A stretch of 64,000 nucleotides of DNA from Prado023 sp963700475 (GTDB lineage: Bacteria; Actinomycetota; Actinomycetes; S36-B12; CAIYMF01), in the NCBI GenBank assembly GCA_963700475.1, contig CAVOXR010000011.1:1-64000 (forward strand). Reading direction: 5' to 3'. The notes beneath the pieces are model-generated. The model was not told the DNA's origin. It searched no databases and saw only the letters and a program-made list of their open reading frames with translations. The position numbers and the translations under genes were made by a program. Shown here piece after piece: positions 28,337 to 37,309 of this stretch. Numbering within the stretch: the first letter of the stretch is position 1; each line of letters starts with the position of its first letter.

Positions 28337-29103
28337 TCAGTCCTGCCGGGGCCAGCTCCGCCAGCGTCGACGTCGAACAGGGCCTGCGCGCGGCCCCGGA
28401 ACGCCTCCACCTCGCCAGCGAATGCCGGGAGCGCCAGAGCCTCCACCTCGGCGCGCAGCGTCCGCCGGCAGGTCGCGGTCGAGGTAGCGGGCGCCGAAGT
28501 CGAACCGTTCCGGGCAGTGCCGGATCCGCAGCAGCTCGATGAGCGGGCGGTAGGTGTGGTCCTGATAGGCCACGGCCGCCTCGGCCACGAACCCGCGGCG
28601 CACCGCCCGGGTGACCAGCGTCTGGAACAGGGGGAACCGCGTCGCGCAGGATCGCCAGGCGCTGTCGATCCGGGCCTGCAGGGCGACTCGATCCAGCGGG
28701 ACCGGGGCCAGGATCCCGACGCGGTCGAACAGCACGAGCGGGGTGCCGTGGCGCTCCACCTCGAGGAAGCGCTCGCCGCCGTGAGGGCTCCTGGACGACC
28801 AGGTCGATGAAGTGCGCCGGGTCGGCGTCGCGCAGGGACAGGAACTCCTGGGCGTTGCCGTGCCAGGTCGGATCCGCCAGGCGCCAGCGGTGCGCGATCG
28901 GCGACAGCTCCTCCAGCGCGCTGTGGAGGACGTCGAACGCCGCCTCGACGGCTCCCTCCTCCACGACCACGACCAGGTCCACGTCGGAGAACTCGTCGGT
29001 GCGCCCGGTCGCGTCGCTGCCGCCCAGGGAGGCGGCCAGCACCTCGGGCATGCGCCTCCAGCGCGGCGTGCAGGGCCGCGATGATCTGGGCGCGGGTGAC
29101 CAT
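28337..29103 (-). pseudogene. Nucleotidyltransferase-domain protein, frameshifted
   Basis: The N-terminus (MVTRAQIIAALHAALEAHPEV) and the Pol-beta-type catalytic motif GGSDATGRTDEFSDVDLVVV lie in two frames joined near 29045. The frame changes again near 28790 and 28470. The C-terminal half (FPLFQTLVTRAVRRGFVAEAAV ... RYLDRDLP) resembles the helical domain of aminoglycoside-nucleotidyltransferase-like proteins. The exact stop is uncertain because of the indels. The gene follows the esterase gene in TGAATG spacing, so the two are probably co-transcribed. Confidence 0.8.
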
Positions 29104-30129
29104 TCAGCGCGCCAGCCGATGCGCGAGCCACTCCAGGGCCAACGGGTACCGGTAGTCGATCCCCCCGTGCCCGGCGTCGAACAGCTCGAAGTGGATCCGC
29201 TCGTCGGGGACTCCGGCGGCTGCCAGCTCCGCCCGGAACGCCTGCGCCCCGATGTCGAGGTTGTACTCGTCGCGGGTGCCCGCGTCGATCCAGATCGCCC
29301 GCAGCGAGCGGAGCGCATCGGCGTGACTGGGAGCCATCCGGACCGGGTCGAGGTCCAGCCATCGCTGCCAGACCGTGGGCCGGAGGACGCCGGTGACCGG
29401 GTCGAACGGAAGGACGGGCGTGCCGTCCGGTTCCGCGGAGAAGCACGCCGCGACCCCGTAGATGCCCAGGAGCACGTCGTCCTCGGGCTTCGTGAAGGCC
29501 GTCCGGGAGGTGAAGTCGGCCCACCAACGCGCGGGGTCGCCGTCGTAGGTGCGCAGCGCGCGGACCGCTGCGCCGAACTCCGGGACGTAGCAGAGCTCGT
29601 AGAGCGCATCGCCGGCGTGCGTGGCCAGGGCGCCGAACACGTCCGGTCGCAGCATCGGCGTGATCATCGCCCCGTAGCCGCCGCTGGACTTGCCGGTGAT
29701 GGCCCGGGACTCGCGGTCGGGGATGCTGCGGTAGCGGGTGTCCACGAACGGCACGACCTCATCGCAGAGGTAGGTGTGGTAGTTGCCCGTCCCGGGGGAG
29801 TCGACGAACTGCGAGCCCCCGTAGGCCGTCCAGGCGTCGACGAACACCACGATGCAGGGCGGTGCCCCGCCGGCGAACACAGCATCCGCGGTCTCGGGGA
29901 ACGGCTGCCGGTAGGGCTGGCGGTTGGCCCACATGGCCACGTTCCCGGTGTATCCCTGGATGACGTACACCGTCGGGTACCGGGCCGTCCGGTCGTCGTC
30001 GTAGCCGGGCGGGACGTACACCCAGAGCGGGCGCTCATGCGGATCGCCCAGGGGGTTCCCGCGCAGCGCCTGCGAGTCGATCACGAGTTCGTCGAGGCGG
30101 CCCGCGAGGCCACCGGTCCACGGGAGCAT
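29104..30129 (-). CDS. Alpha/beta-hydrolase (esterase D-like family)
   Basis: This 341-aa hydrolase has the nucleophile elbow G146-K-S148-S-G150, an acid region around residue 275 (WIDAGTRDEYN) and a late histidine (FDAGHGG). It has no signal peptide. The conserved LWVYVPPGYDDDRTARYP opening is typical of the putative-esterase family that includes esterase D and Fes-like enzymes. TAGAGT lies 7 nt before the ATG. The substrate is unknown. Confidence 0.88.
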   Translation of the reverse strand: MLPWTGGLAGRLDELVIDSQALRGNPLGDPHERPLWVYVPPGYDDDRTARYPTVYVIQGYTGNVAMWANRQPYRQPFPETADAVFAGGAPPCIVVFVDAWTAYGGSQFVDSPGTGNYHTYLCDEVVPFVDTRYRSIPDRESRAITGKSSGGYGAMITPMLRPDVFGALATHAGDALYELCYVPEFGAAVRALRTYDGDPARWWADFTSRTAFTKPEDDVLLGIYGVAACFSAEPDGTPVLPFDPVTGVLRPTVWQRWLDLDPVRMAPSHADALRSLRAIWIDAGTRDEYNLDIGAQAFRAELAAAGVPDERIHFELFDAGHGGIDYRYPLALEWLAHRLAR

Positions 30130-30201
30130 GGTGGGGACTCTAGACCGGATGGGATGACCACTGAGGCCTCACCGGGTGGACGGCCGCCATATCCTCGGGC
30201 G

Positions 30202-30996
30202 ATGGACCTCCCGCCCGGCTGGCTCACGGACATCGCCGTGCTCCGTCTCAGCGGCGCCACGATCGAGGACCGTGGCGACCACCTCGTCGTCACCTCCCCG
30301 GACAACCCCGGGTACCACTGGGGCAACTTCCTCCTGGTGACGGATCCGCGGGCACGCAACGATGCGGCGCGGTGGGTGGAGGTCTTCCGGGCCGCCTTCC
30401 CGGACGCCCGGCACGTGAGCATCGGCCTGCCAGCCGAGCCCGAGCCGGAACCGTGGGCCGCCTTCGACCTCCCGGTCACCTCCGACGAGGTGATGGCGAC
30501 GACGACGCTGCCCGCACAGCGCCCCGCGCCCGACGGGTACGTGATCAGCCAGCTCCTGGCCCCGGAGCAGTGGGCTGCCGCTGCGGCGGCGGACATCGCG
30601 GAGAACGCCCGCACGGGGGAGCAGCCCGACGACGCTTCCTATCGGGACTTCACGATGGCGCGCATGCGCAGTCGCGCCGAGATGTCGCACCGGGGCGCAG
30701 CGGCCTTCTTCGGAGCGTTCGTGGGCGATGAGTGCGTCTCGAACCTCGGGATCGTCCTGTGCGGTGACGATGCCCAGGGCCGGATGGTCGCGCGCTACCA
30801 GAGCGTGCAGACGGCGTTCGACCACCGGCGGCGGGGCCTGGCCGGGCATCTCGTGGGGGTTGCGGCGAGATGGGCTGCGGACCGCGGAGCTCAGCGCTGG
30901 GTCATCGCCACGGAGTCGGACAATCCCGCGGGTCGGCTGTACCGCAGCCTCGGTTTCGTTCCGGACGCGCGGAGCTGGCAGGTCGAGCGGTCGTAG
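30202..30996 (+). CDS. GNAT-family N-acetyltransferase
   Basis: This 264-aa protein has a C-terminal GNAT domain with the acetyl-CoA-binding loop in TAFDHRRRGLAGHLVGVAARWA and the terminal WVIATESDNPAGRLYRSLGFVP. The first ~120 residues are a separate N-terminal region seen in similar actinobacterial proteins. The ATG lies 6 nt after TATCCT, so the message is probably leaderless. The acceptor is unknown. A strong hairpin follows at 31067. Confidence 0.9.
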   Translation: MDLPPGWLTDIAVLRLSGATIEDRGDHLVVTSPDNPGYHWGNFLLVTDPRARNDAARWVEVFRAAFPDARHVSIGLPAEPEPEPWAAFDLPVTSDEVMATTTLPAQRPAPDGYVISQLLAPEQWAAAAAADIAENARTGEQPDDASYRDFTMARMRSRAEMSHRGAAAFFGAFVGDECVSNLGIVLCGDDAQGRMVARYQSVQTAFDHRRRGLAGHLVGVAARWAADRGAQRWVIATESDNPAGRLYRSLGFVPDARSWQVERS

Positions 30997-31066
30997 CCCC
31001 CCGGGAGGGAGGGTTCATCCACGCTGTGGACGCCGTGCTGCGTCCCTGACTCCAGGTCCGATCACT

Positions 31067-31104
31067 GGGGCCGGTGACCTTCGGGTCGCCGGCCCCTCTC
31101 GTTT
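31067..31104. terminator. Strong hairpin terminator between convergent genes
   Basis: GGGGCCGGTGACC (31067-31079) pairs with GGTCGCCGGCCCC (31084-31096) around a TTCG-type tetraloop, followed by TCTCGTTT. It lies between the stops of the GNAT gene and the RelA/SpoT-domain gene and should work at least for the plus strand. Confidence 0.85.
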
Positions 31105-31110
31105 GCTGGA

Positions 31111-32188
31111 TCAGCCCGCCGCCAGCCGCCGTTGCCTGCGCTCCAGGGTCCGGATCCGCTGCGGGTTGCGCTCGTCGGGCACAGCCCTGTTGGCCTTGAT
31201 GAACGCCTCCGGGAGCCACGAGGAGCAGCTCGTCGTCCAGCATCCGGACGGTGTCCACGGTGGCGCGACCCTCGACCAGGGCGAGGATCCGCGCGTCGGG
31301 TGTCGCGGGCAGGAGCGCCGTCAGGGCCGCGCCTGAGTCCAGGTGCATCTCCCGGAGCAGCTCCATCATCCAGCCCAACCGCCGGGGCGTACTCGGAGCG
31401 GCGGTGTAGCGGGCGGCGAGGAACTCGGCCAGGGCCGCCTCGTCGAGGGGTGCGGCGGCCTCGCGGGACGGCACGGCGGCCGCGCCGGAGGAATGGGCCT
31501 GGGTGTCCACCTGCCAGGCGCGCAGGTCCTCAAGCTCGCGCTCGGCGAGCTCCAGCAGGCTGGCGGCCAGGACGAACTGACGGCTGCGCGCCGGGGGCAG
31601 CTCGTCGCCGCCCTTGTACCGCAGCTCGTGCTCGAGTGAGGCCCAGAGGTCGGCTGCCCGGGTCCGGACCTGGATCTCCGCGCGTTGGATCGTCAGCAGC
31701 TCGGGCAGCTCGCTGTCGGGCCGGGCGCGCACATCGAAGTGCCGGCCGCGGTAGCCCGGGGTCTCCTCGCGGGAGCGCTCGTTGCGGGCGTCGACGTCCT
31801 TGTCGACGATCAGCAGCCTGTGCAGTTCCTCGGCCACGATGGCGATCTCGCTCTCCAGCCGGACGACCACGCGCACGCCGATCAGGTCGGGCAGGTCCGC
31901 GTACGAGCTGTCTCGCCCCGGCTGCAGCCGATCCCGGGTGCGCAGCTTCTGCTCGACCGACCGCACGTCCTTGGCGCGCCCGGAGACGAAGGCCTCGATC
32001 TCGTCGACGTCCTCCAGGCGGCCCTGCAACCACGCCACGAGCGCGTTGGTGGCCGCGACGTACTCGCGGCGGCGGCGCCGGTACACCTGGGCCTCCCGGT
32101 GCGCCCAGCTGCGCGGCCGGGGTGAGGGTGCCAGGTCGACAACGTCAGCTGGGGCGCTGGCGGGGGCCGAGCCGGAGTTGCGAGGCAT
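31111..32188 (-). CDS. RelA/SpoT nucleotidyltransferase-domain protein, frameshifted near the C-terminus
   Basis: The protein has the synthetase-type motifs RAKDVRSVEQKLRTRD, DLPDLIGVRVVVRL, PGYRGRHFDVR, AEIQVRTRAADLWASLEHELRYKGG. It lacks an HD hydrolase domain, so it is probably a small (p)ppGpp synthetase. The conserved frame breaks near 31215: removing one C from a CCC run gives PEAFIKANRAVPDERNPQRIRTLERRQRR and a stop at 31111. Read without correction the frame runs to 30902 across the terminator, which is implausible. The start ATG at 32188 gives about 358 aa. Catalytic activity is inferred from motifs only. Confidence 0.86.
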
Positions 32189-32346
32189 GCTCAGCAGTCT
32201 ACGGAGCAGCGACGCCGGGACCCCGCCCATCGGGTCGCGTTCACTCACCCTCCGCGAGGAGCATGGCGGCATGCCCGTCCTCGCTGCATCACCTACTCGA
32301 TGGCCTCAGTCGACGGTCGGCTCACCATTGCCCCGGGGTCAACCTG

Positions 32347-32574
32347 ATGGCAGGGGATCCCCGGTGGGAGGCCGCCACCGCAGGCGTGGGCGATCCGTAC
32401 GACTGGATCCGCCGTGAGCACGACCCGCAGGTGCGCAGGGGAACTCCTGCACTGTTCGACGCCCCCACCTTGCGCCCGGATGAGTGGCCTGTGGCGCTGG
32501 ACCTGATGTCCGCCGAGTCGCTGGACGGCGGGATCGTCCGGCTGCGCTACTCGGTGCGGATCAGCCGATCGTGA
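32347..32574 (+). CDS. Small hypothetical protein
   Basis: This 75-aa frame begins MAGDPRWEAATAGVGDPYDW and has strong third-position G+C. Its last 14 bp overlap the 3' end of the lipoprotein gene on the other strand. I do not recognise it. A ribosome-binding site is weak, but the frame's composition (Trp, Tyr, acidic residues) looks like a real protein. Confidence 0.5.
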   Translation: MAGDPRWEAATAGVGDPYDWIRREHDPQVRRGTPALFDAPTLRPDEWPVALDLMSAESLDGGIVRLRYSVRISRS

Positions 32575-33271
32575 CGCGGACGACCTTGTCGGCCTCGACC
32601 TCGGCGTTGATCCGGTCCTCGCGGTAGTCCATCGTGACGGCGTTCGGCTTCCCGTCCACGGACGTGACCCGGAAGGTGAACCCGGCGTCGGTCGTCGCCT
32701 TCTCAGCGTCGGCCGCAGCCATCCCCACGAGCGTGCCGGCCAGGGCGTTGATGTCCTGCCCGCCGGTGTCGCCCTGGACGTCGGTGGAGGAGCCGGCCTG
32801 GTCGGCGGGAACGTACCCGAGGACCTCCTGGGCTCCAGCCTTCAACGTGAGCTTCTCGGGGGTGAGCTCGAAGGTGGTCACGGTGCCGAGCAGCTCGAAG
32901 TAGGCCGCCTCAGCGGACATCAGCTTCGGGTCGCCGGCCATCATGGTCGAGCCGATCGGGCCGAACTTGATCTTCTCGCCCTCAGTCGTGTAGTCGGTGA
33001 AGTAGCTGTTGACGGGGGCCTGGCCGGACATCTGGTCCTTGAAGAAGTCGGCGGTGATGCCAAGGCTGCCGAGATCCTGCGAGCTCAGGCTGGACTCGGT
33101 CAGGGCCCACGAGGTGGCCTCCAGCGGATGCCCCTCCTCGATCTTGACCTCCTCGTTGGCGGCCTTCTCGCCGGAGGGCACCCCCGTGGTGGTGTAGTCG
33201 GCACAGGCACCGAGCGAGCCCACCATGAGCAGCGCGGCCAGTGCGGTGGTGGTCCGGTGAAGCCTCATCAT
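32561..33271 (-). CDS. Lipoprotein with META-like and I78 inhibitor-like domains
   Basis: This 236-aa protein has a lipoprotein signal with lipobox LGAC (Cys at about residue 23). The middle part (ATSWALTES ... NSYFTDYTTEGEKIKFGPIGSTMMA ... AEAAYFELLGTV) follows the META/HslJ pattern. The last ~50 residues (AGFTFRVTSVDGKPNAVTMDYREDRINAEVEADKVVRVTIG) follow the peptidase-inhibitor I78 pattern. META proteins are linked to stress tolerance and I78 proteins inhibit proteases. The start ATG has GGGAG before it. Confidence 0.82.
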   Translation of the reverse strand: MMRLHRTTTALAALLMVGSLGACADYTTTGVPSGEKAANEEVKIEEGHPLEATSWALTESSLSSQDLGSLGITADFFKDQMSGQAPVNSYFTDYTTEGEKIKFGPIGSTMMAGDPKLMSAEAAYFELLGTVTTFELTPEKLTLKAGAQEVLGYVPADQAGSSTDVQGDTGGQDINALAGTLVGMAAADAEKATTDAGFTFRVTSVDGKPNAVTMDYREDRINAEVEADKVVRVTIG

Positions 33272-33329
33272 GTCTCCCAGTTCCTCGAGCAGGTTGCGCG
33301 TGCCGGTGCGGCGTCCTGACGCGATTGTG

Positions 33330-33759
33330 TCAGGTGCCCAGCCATGCTTTCAGCAGGGCGGTCACGACGGCGTCGGGATCCTTCTTGTCGGCCTTCACCG
33401 CCGCACGGAAGTCCTTGCGCAGCGACTTGGGCACCTTCACGCCGAGATCCACCGGCTTCTCCTCGGCCTTGCCCGACGGGCGCGTCCGGGCCTTCTTCGC
33501 GGCAGCGCGCAGGCTGTCGCTGGTGGTGCCCCGCAGGGGACCGGACAGGCGGTGCGGCGCCGGCATCGCCGGACTTGGCGGAGGACTTGGCCTGCGGTGC
33601 GCCGCCGGATGATGCGGGTTCGGCATCCTGACGGGGTTCCGGGAGCGCGGGCACGTCGACGGCGGGGCGCAACGTGTGCAGCGAGTGGCCCGGGGCGGCG
33701 GGGTGGATGTGGGCGTCGGCAGCCTTCTTCAGCGCCGGACGCGGTGCCGGTGTGCTCAT
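33330..33759 (-). pseudogene. ParA-associated small basic protein, frameshifted
   Basis: The start ATG at 33759 overlaps the parA stop (ATGA). The first ~70 codons are Pro/Ala-rich (MSTPAPRPALKKAADAHIHP). After a one-base shift near 33540 the frame reads LRGTTSDSLRAAAKKARTRP ... VDLGVKVPKSLRKDFRAAVKADKKDPDAVVTALLKAWLGT. The C-terminal part looks like a ribbon-helix-helix DNA-binding domain (VKVPKSLRKDFRAAV). This suggests a ParB-like partner that binds the partition site, which is inference from position and fold. Confidence 0.68.
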
Positions 33760-34517
33760 GACAGGCCCTCCTCGATGTTGGCAGCCAGCTCTGTGAACAG
33801 GGCGACCAGGTCCCGTGCGCTCTTGGAGCGCATGGCGGTGATGGGCACGGCGGCGCCCTGGGCAGCGCCCATGGCGGTCCGGTCGGGGATCGGTGGATCG
33901 AGCACCAGCGTGGGATAGGCCCGCCGCAACTCGTCGAGACGGTAGGAGTGCTCCGCACTGTGGCGCACCCGGTTGACCACGATGCCGGCCGGGCGCAGGC
34001 CGAGGTTGGTCGCCGCCCGCGCGATGTCCACGGCCTCCAGCGCCTGCTCGGCACCCTGGAGCGCGAAGAACGAGGGCTCGGTGACGATCAGCGCCGCCGG
34101 CGCAGCGGCCAGCGCGTTGCGGGTCAGCTCGCCGAGTGACGGTGGGCAGTCGATCAGGATGGTGTGGTACCGGTCGAGGGCGCCCACGAGCGTGGTGCGC
34201 AGGCGCAGCGCGGAGTCGGTTCCCTCGGCGTGGGCGCGGTGCTCCAGCGCCCGCTCCCCGGCGATGAGGTCGATCCCCGGACCCCAGCCGCTGGCGACGA
34301 TCGCGTCGGCGGCGATCCCCTCCCGGCCGTCGGCCAGGACGTCATTCGTGGTGAACCCGTACGGGTGCGGGTCCAGCGCCGCGGTCGCGTTGGCCTGGGG
34401 ATCGAGGTCGATGACCAGGGTGCGGTGGCCAGCAGCCCAGGCGCTGGCGGCCAGCCCCAGGACGACGGACGTCTTCCCGACGCCGCCCTTGAGGGAGATC
34501 GCTGCGAGCATGGCCAC
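33756..34517 (-). CDS. ParA/MinD-family ATPase
   Basis: This 253-aa ATPase has the deviant Walker A LKGGVGKTS (9-17), switch I/II regions (DLDPQANAT, LIDCPPSLG) and the usual ParA length without an N-terminal helix-turn-helix. Such proteins segregate DNA or position complexes. The start is a GTG 6 nt after CAGACT, with an ATG two codons later. It is coupled to the small basic protein downstream. There is no parS-like palindrome array nearby, so it is probably an orphan ParA rather than the chromosomal one. Confidence 0.9.
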   Translation of the reverse strand: MAMLAAISLKGGVGKTSVVLGLAASAWAAGHRTLVIDLDPQANATAALDPHPYGFTTNDVLADGREGIAADAIVASGWGPGIDLIAGERALEHRAHAEGTDSALRLRTTLVGALDRYHTILIDCPPSLGELTRNALAAAPAALIVTEPSFFALQGAEQALEAVDIARAATNLGLRPAGIVVNRVRHSAEHSYRLDELRRAYPTLVLDPPIPDRTAMGAAQGAAVPITAMRSKSARDLVALFTELAANIEEGLS

Positions 34518-34585
34518 GTGGTCAGTCTGCCACGCACGAGCCTGTCAAACCCCGGACTGCGCCGGGCGCGTTGGCCGGGTTCCGC

Positions 34586-35929
34586 TCAGCGGATCGCGGC
34601 GTACCGACGAAGGGCCTCGTCGCGCTCCTCGACGTGGTCGACGATCGGCTCGGGGTAACCGTGGGCGTACCCGTCGAGCACCTTCCACGGCTCATGGGTG
34701 GCGGCCCCAGCCAGGTGGGCCAGCTCGGGGACGTACCTGCGGACGTAGGCCCCGTCGGGATCGAACTTCAGGCCCTGCAGGACCGGGTTGAAGACCCGGA
34801 AGTAGGGGGCCGCATCGGTGCCGGAACCGGCCACCCACTGCCACCCGTGGGCGTTGGAGGCGGGGTCACCGTCGACGAGCCAGCGCATGAACTCCCGCTC
34901 CCCGCGCCACCACGGCAGGTGGAGGTCCTTGACGAGGAAGGAGGCGACCACCATCCGCACACGGTTGTGCATCCATCCTTCGGCCCGCAGCTGGCGCATC
35001 CCGGCGTCGACGAAGGGGAACCCCGTGCGACCCTGCGCCCAGGCGGTGAACGCGTCGTCGGCGGCTGGCCCCGAGTCGTGGACCATCCGGTCGAACGCCG
35101 GGTTCAGGTTCTCGGTGAGCGTTCGCGGGTTGTGGAACAGGACGTCGGCGTAGAACTCGCGCCACCCCAGCTCGGCGATGAACCGACGGTCGCGGTCGGG
35201 GTCGAGTGCCGCCAGCAGGGTGCGGGGATGGATCTCGCCCCAGCGCAGCGGCAGCGAGAGCCGGCTCGTGCCGGGGAGGTCGGCCCGGTCGCGGAGGTCG
35301 CCGTAGTCGGCCAGATGCCTGTCGGCGAAGGCGGCCCACCGGGTCATGGCTGCCCTCTCGCCTGCTGCGGGCAGGGACGTGCCTGGCGGGGGTTCGGCGC
35401 TGGGCAGCGGTTCGCCGGGGAGTTCGAGGACCTCGATCCGGGCAGGGCGGCGGGTCGGGGCGGCCCACCCGGCATCCAGCCATGCGCGGTGGAACGGGGT
35501 GAACACGCGATAGGGCGTGCCATCGCCCTTGAGGACGGTTCCCGGCGGCACCGCGTAGTTGCTCCCGGTGGCGACCAGCCGGGAGCCCTGGGCCGACAGG
35601 GTCGCCGCGACCCGGGCGTCGCGCTCGCGGCCCCGAGGCGTGTGCGCCCCGGTCACGTGCACGGTCAGCGGCCCGAGCTCCTGGGCCAGTGCGCTCAACG
35701 CCTCCGCCGGATCCCCGGTTCGCACGTGCAGGGCGCCGAGGTCCTCGGCCAGCGCCGCCAACGAGTCGGCGAGGTACGCCCGGGGTGGCGCCCCGAGACG
35801 TTCCCACGGCCCGGGAACGACGAGGAACACGGGCAGGATGGCCTCCCCGGCGGCCTCAGTGACAGCACGGGCGAGCGCCGGGTTGTCGGCGGTTCGAAGG
35901 TCCCGGCGGAACCACATCACGTGCTGCAC
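34586..35929 (-). CDS. phr: Deoxyribodipyrimidine photolyase
   Basis: This 447-aa flavoprotein repairs pyrimidine dimers with light. It has the N-terminal antenna domain (HVMWFRRDLRTADNPAL) and the FAD domain with TSRLSLPLRWGEIHPRT, WREFYADVLFHNP and MHNRVRMVVASFLVKDL, matching class I CPD photolyases. The start is a GTG 6 nt after TAGGGT on the minus strand. No cofactor-type prediction (folate or deazaflavin) is attempted. Confidence 0.95.
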   Translation of the reverse strand: MQHVMWFRRDLRTADNPALARAVTEAAGEAILPVFLVVPGPWERLGAPPRAYLADSLAALAEDLGALHVRTGDPAEALSALAQELGPLTVHVTGAHTPRGRERDARVAATLSAQGSRLVATGSNYAVPPGTVLKGDGTPYRVFTPFHRAWLDAGWAAPTRRPARIEVLELPGEPLPSAEPPPGTSLPAAGERAAMTRWAAFADRHLADYGDLRDRADLPGTSRLSLPLRWGEIHPRTLLAALDPDRDRRFIAELGWREFYADVLFHNPRTLTENLNPAFDRMVHDSGPAADDAFTAWAQGRTGFPFVDAGMRQLRAEGWMHNRVRMVVASFLVKDLHLPWWRGEREFMRWLVDGDPASNAHGWQWVAGSGTDAAPYFRVFNPVLQGLKFDPDGAYVRRYVPELAHLAGAATHEPWKVLDGYAHGYPEPIVDHVEERDEALRRYAAIR

Positions 35930-36075
35930 GGGCCGACCCTAGGCGCGATCCGCCGCCCGCGCACCCGGCCCGCTCCCGCCGATGCGCGACCACCTTCAGG
36001 GCCTCTCCATAGATGCCCCTGGGGGTTATGCGTGCCCATGCCGCAGATCCCGCGCCCGTGAGGGACAATGGGCGG

Positions 36076-36765
36076 GTGAGCGACCTCATCGATACCACTG
36101 AGATGTACCTGCGGACGATCTATGAATTGTCGGAGGAGGGCATCCTGCCGATGCGCGCCCGGATAACCGAGCGACTCGGGCAGAGCGGGCCCACCGTCTC
36201 GCAGACCGTGGCACGCATGCAGCGAGACGGTCTCGTGGAGCTCGATGAGGATGACCGGCACCTCGTCCTGACCGAGACCGGATCGGCGCTGGCCACCCAG
36301 GTCATGCGCAAGCACCGCCTGGCCGAGTGCCTGCTGGTCGAGGTGATCGGCCTGCCGTGGGAGGCGGTCCACACCGAGGCATGCCGCTGGGAGCACGTCA
36401 TGAGCGAGTCCGTCGAGCGCAGGCTCGTCGAGATCCTCGGCAACCCGACGACCTCCCCGTTCGGCAACCCGATCCCCGGACTCGGGGAGCTCAACGGCGC
36501 GCGCGCCGTTCGCTCCACCTCAGAACTGCCCGGCCAGTCCCTGGCGCTGGCCGCCGAGGACCAGCCGCGAGAGATGACGGTCGTGCGGATCGCCGAGACC
36601 CTGCAGGCCGATGAGGCCACGATGGGAGCCCTGCGCGGCATGGGAGCCATGCCAGGCAACCGGGTGGGGGTCAGCCTCGCCGGTGGAGCGTTCCGCCTCG
36701 AGAGCCCGGAGGGGGCCGTCGAGTTGTCACGAGCCCAGGCCAAGCAGGTCGTCGTCGCCGCGTAG
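36076..36765 (+). CDS. DtxR-family metal-dependent repressor (IdeR-like)
   Basis: This 229-aa iron- or manganese-responsive repressor has the helix-turn-helix at about residues 25-50 and the DtxR metal ligands: M10, H80, E84, H99, C103, E106 and H107, the last six shifted by one from DtxR numbering. A C-terminal SH3-like domain is present (MTVVRIAETLQADEA ... GNRVGVSL). The GTG at 36076 lies 6 nt after GACAAT; starting there puts Met at position 10, as needed for metal binding. In actinobacteria this family controls iron uptake and storage. Confidence 0.93.
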   Translation: MSDLIDTTEMYLRTIYELSEEGILPMRARITERLGQSGPTVSQTVARMQRDGLVELDEDDRHLVLTETGSALATQVMRKHRLAECLLVEVIGLPWEAVHTEACRWEHVMSESVERRLVEILGNPTTSPFGNPIPGLGELNGARAVRSTSELPGQSLALAAEDQPREMTVVRIAETLQADEATMGALRGMGAMPGNRVGVSLAGGAFRLESPEGAVELSRAQAKQVVVAA

Positions 36766-36801
36766 GTGCGCGCGGGGGCTCCCACGAACGACCGAACGCG
36801 G

Positions 36802-36817
36802 GTACCCTACGGGGTAC
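36802..36817. promoter_or_regulatory. CsoR/CstR-type operator
   Basis: GTACCC-TACG-GGGTAC is a near-perfect palindrome with the TACCC/GGGTA half-sites typical of CsoR-family operators. It lies 18 nt before the start codon of the regulator it should control, consistent with autoregulation. Confidence 0.82.
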
Positions 36818-36835
36818 TCACAACGGGAGGATGCC

Positions 36836-37105
36836 ATGGCCATCGATGAGACCTGCCGCAAGGACGTGGTCAACCGGTTGCGTCGGATCCAGGGTCAGGT
36901 CGCGGGCATCGTGACCATGATCGACGAGGGCCGTGATTGCACCGACGTGATGGTGCAGGTCGCCGCGGTGTCGCGAGCGATCGATCGGGCCGGCTTCAAG
37001 ATCATCTCCGCGGAGCTGCAGGCATGCGCCGCCGCCAACCAGAACGGCGAGGAGCCCTCCATGTCGATGGAGAAGATCGAGAAGCTCTTCCTGACGCTGG
37101 CCTGA
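36836..37105 (+). CDS. CsoR/RcnR/CstR-family sensor, His ligand replaced by Glu
   Basis: This 89-aa four-helix repressor shows the family core RLRRIQGQVAGIVTMIDEGRDCTDVMVQVAA. The first conserved cysteine is C35 and the second is C64. The position that is His in copper-sensing CsoR is Glu60 here, so the Cys-His-Cys copper site is incomplete. This leaves a persulfide (CstR-like) or unknown sensing role. A GGGAGG ribosome-binding site precedes the start. No metal exporter follows; the next gene is riboswitch-controlled. Confidence 0.9.
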   Translation: MAIDETCRKDVVNRLRRIQGQVAGIVTMIDEGRDCTDVMVQVAAVSRAIDRAGFKIISAELQACAAANQNGEEPSMSMEKIEKLFLTLA

Positions 37106-37309
37106 CCCCTCCGCGCGGGCCCGCGCCGGGCTCCCCCGAAGCCGGTTGCAGGGGGTCGCGAACTCGTCACAGAGTGCGCTCTCCGAGTCCGAAATCGCCC
37201 TTTTCTGCGGTGTTCGGACCTGAGAACGAGAGATACATCACAACCGATGAGTTTGTGACACGACTGCGACGTTGGCTACGGTGGTCACGTCCCGCCTCCC
37301 GGTGGGATG

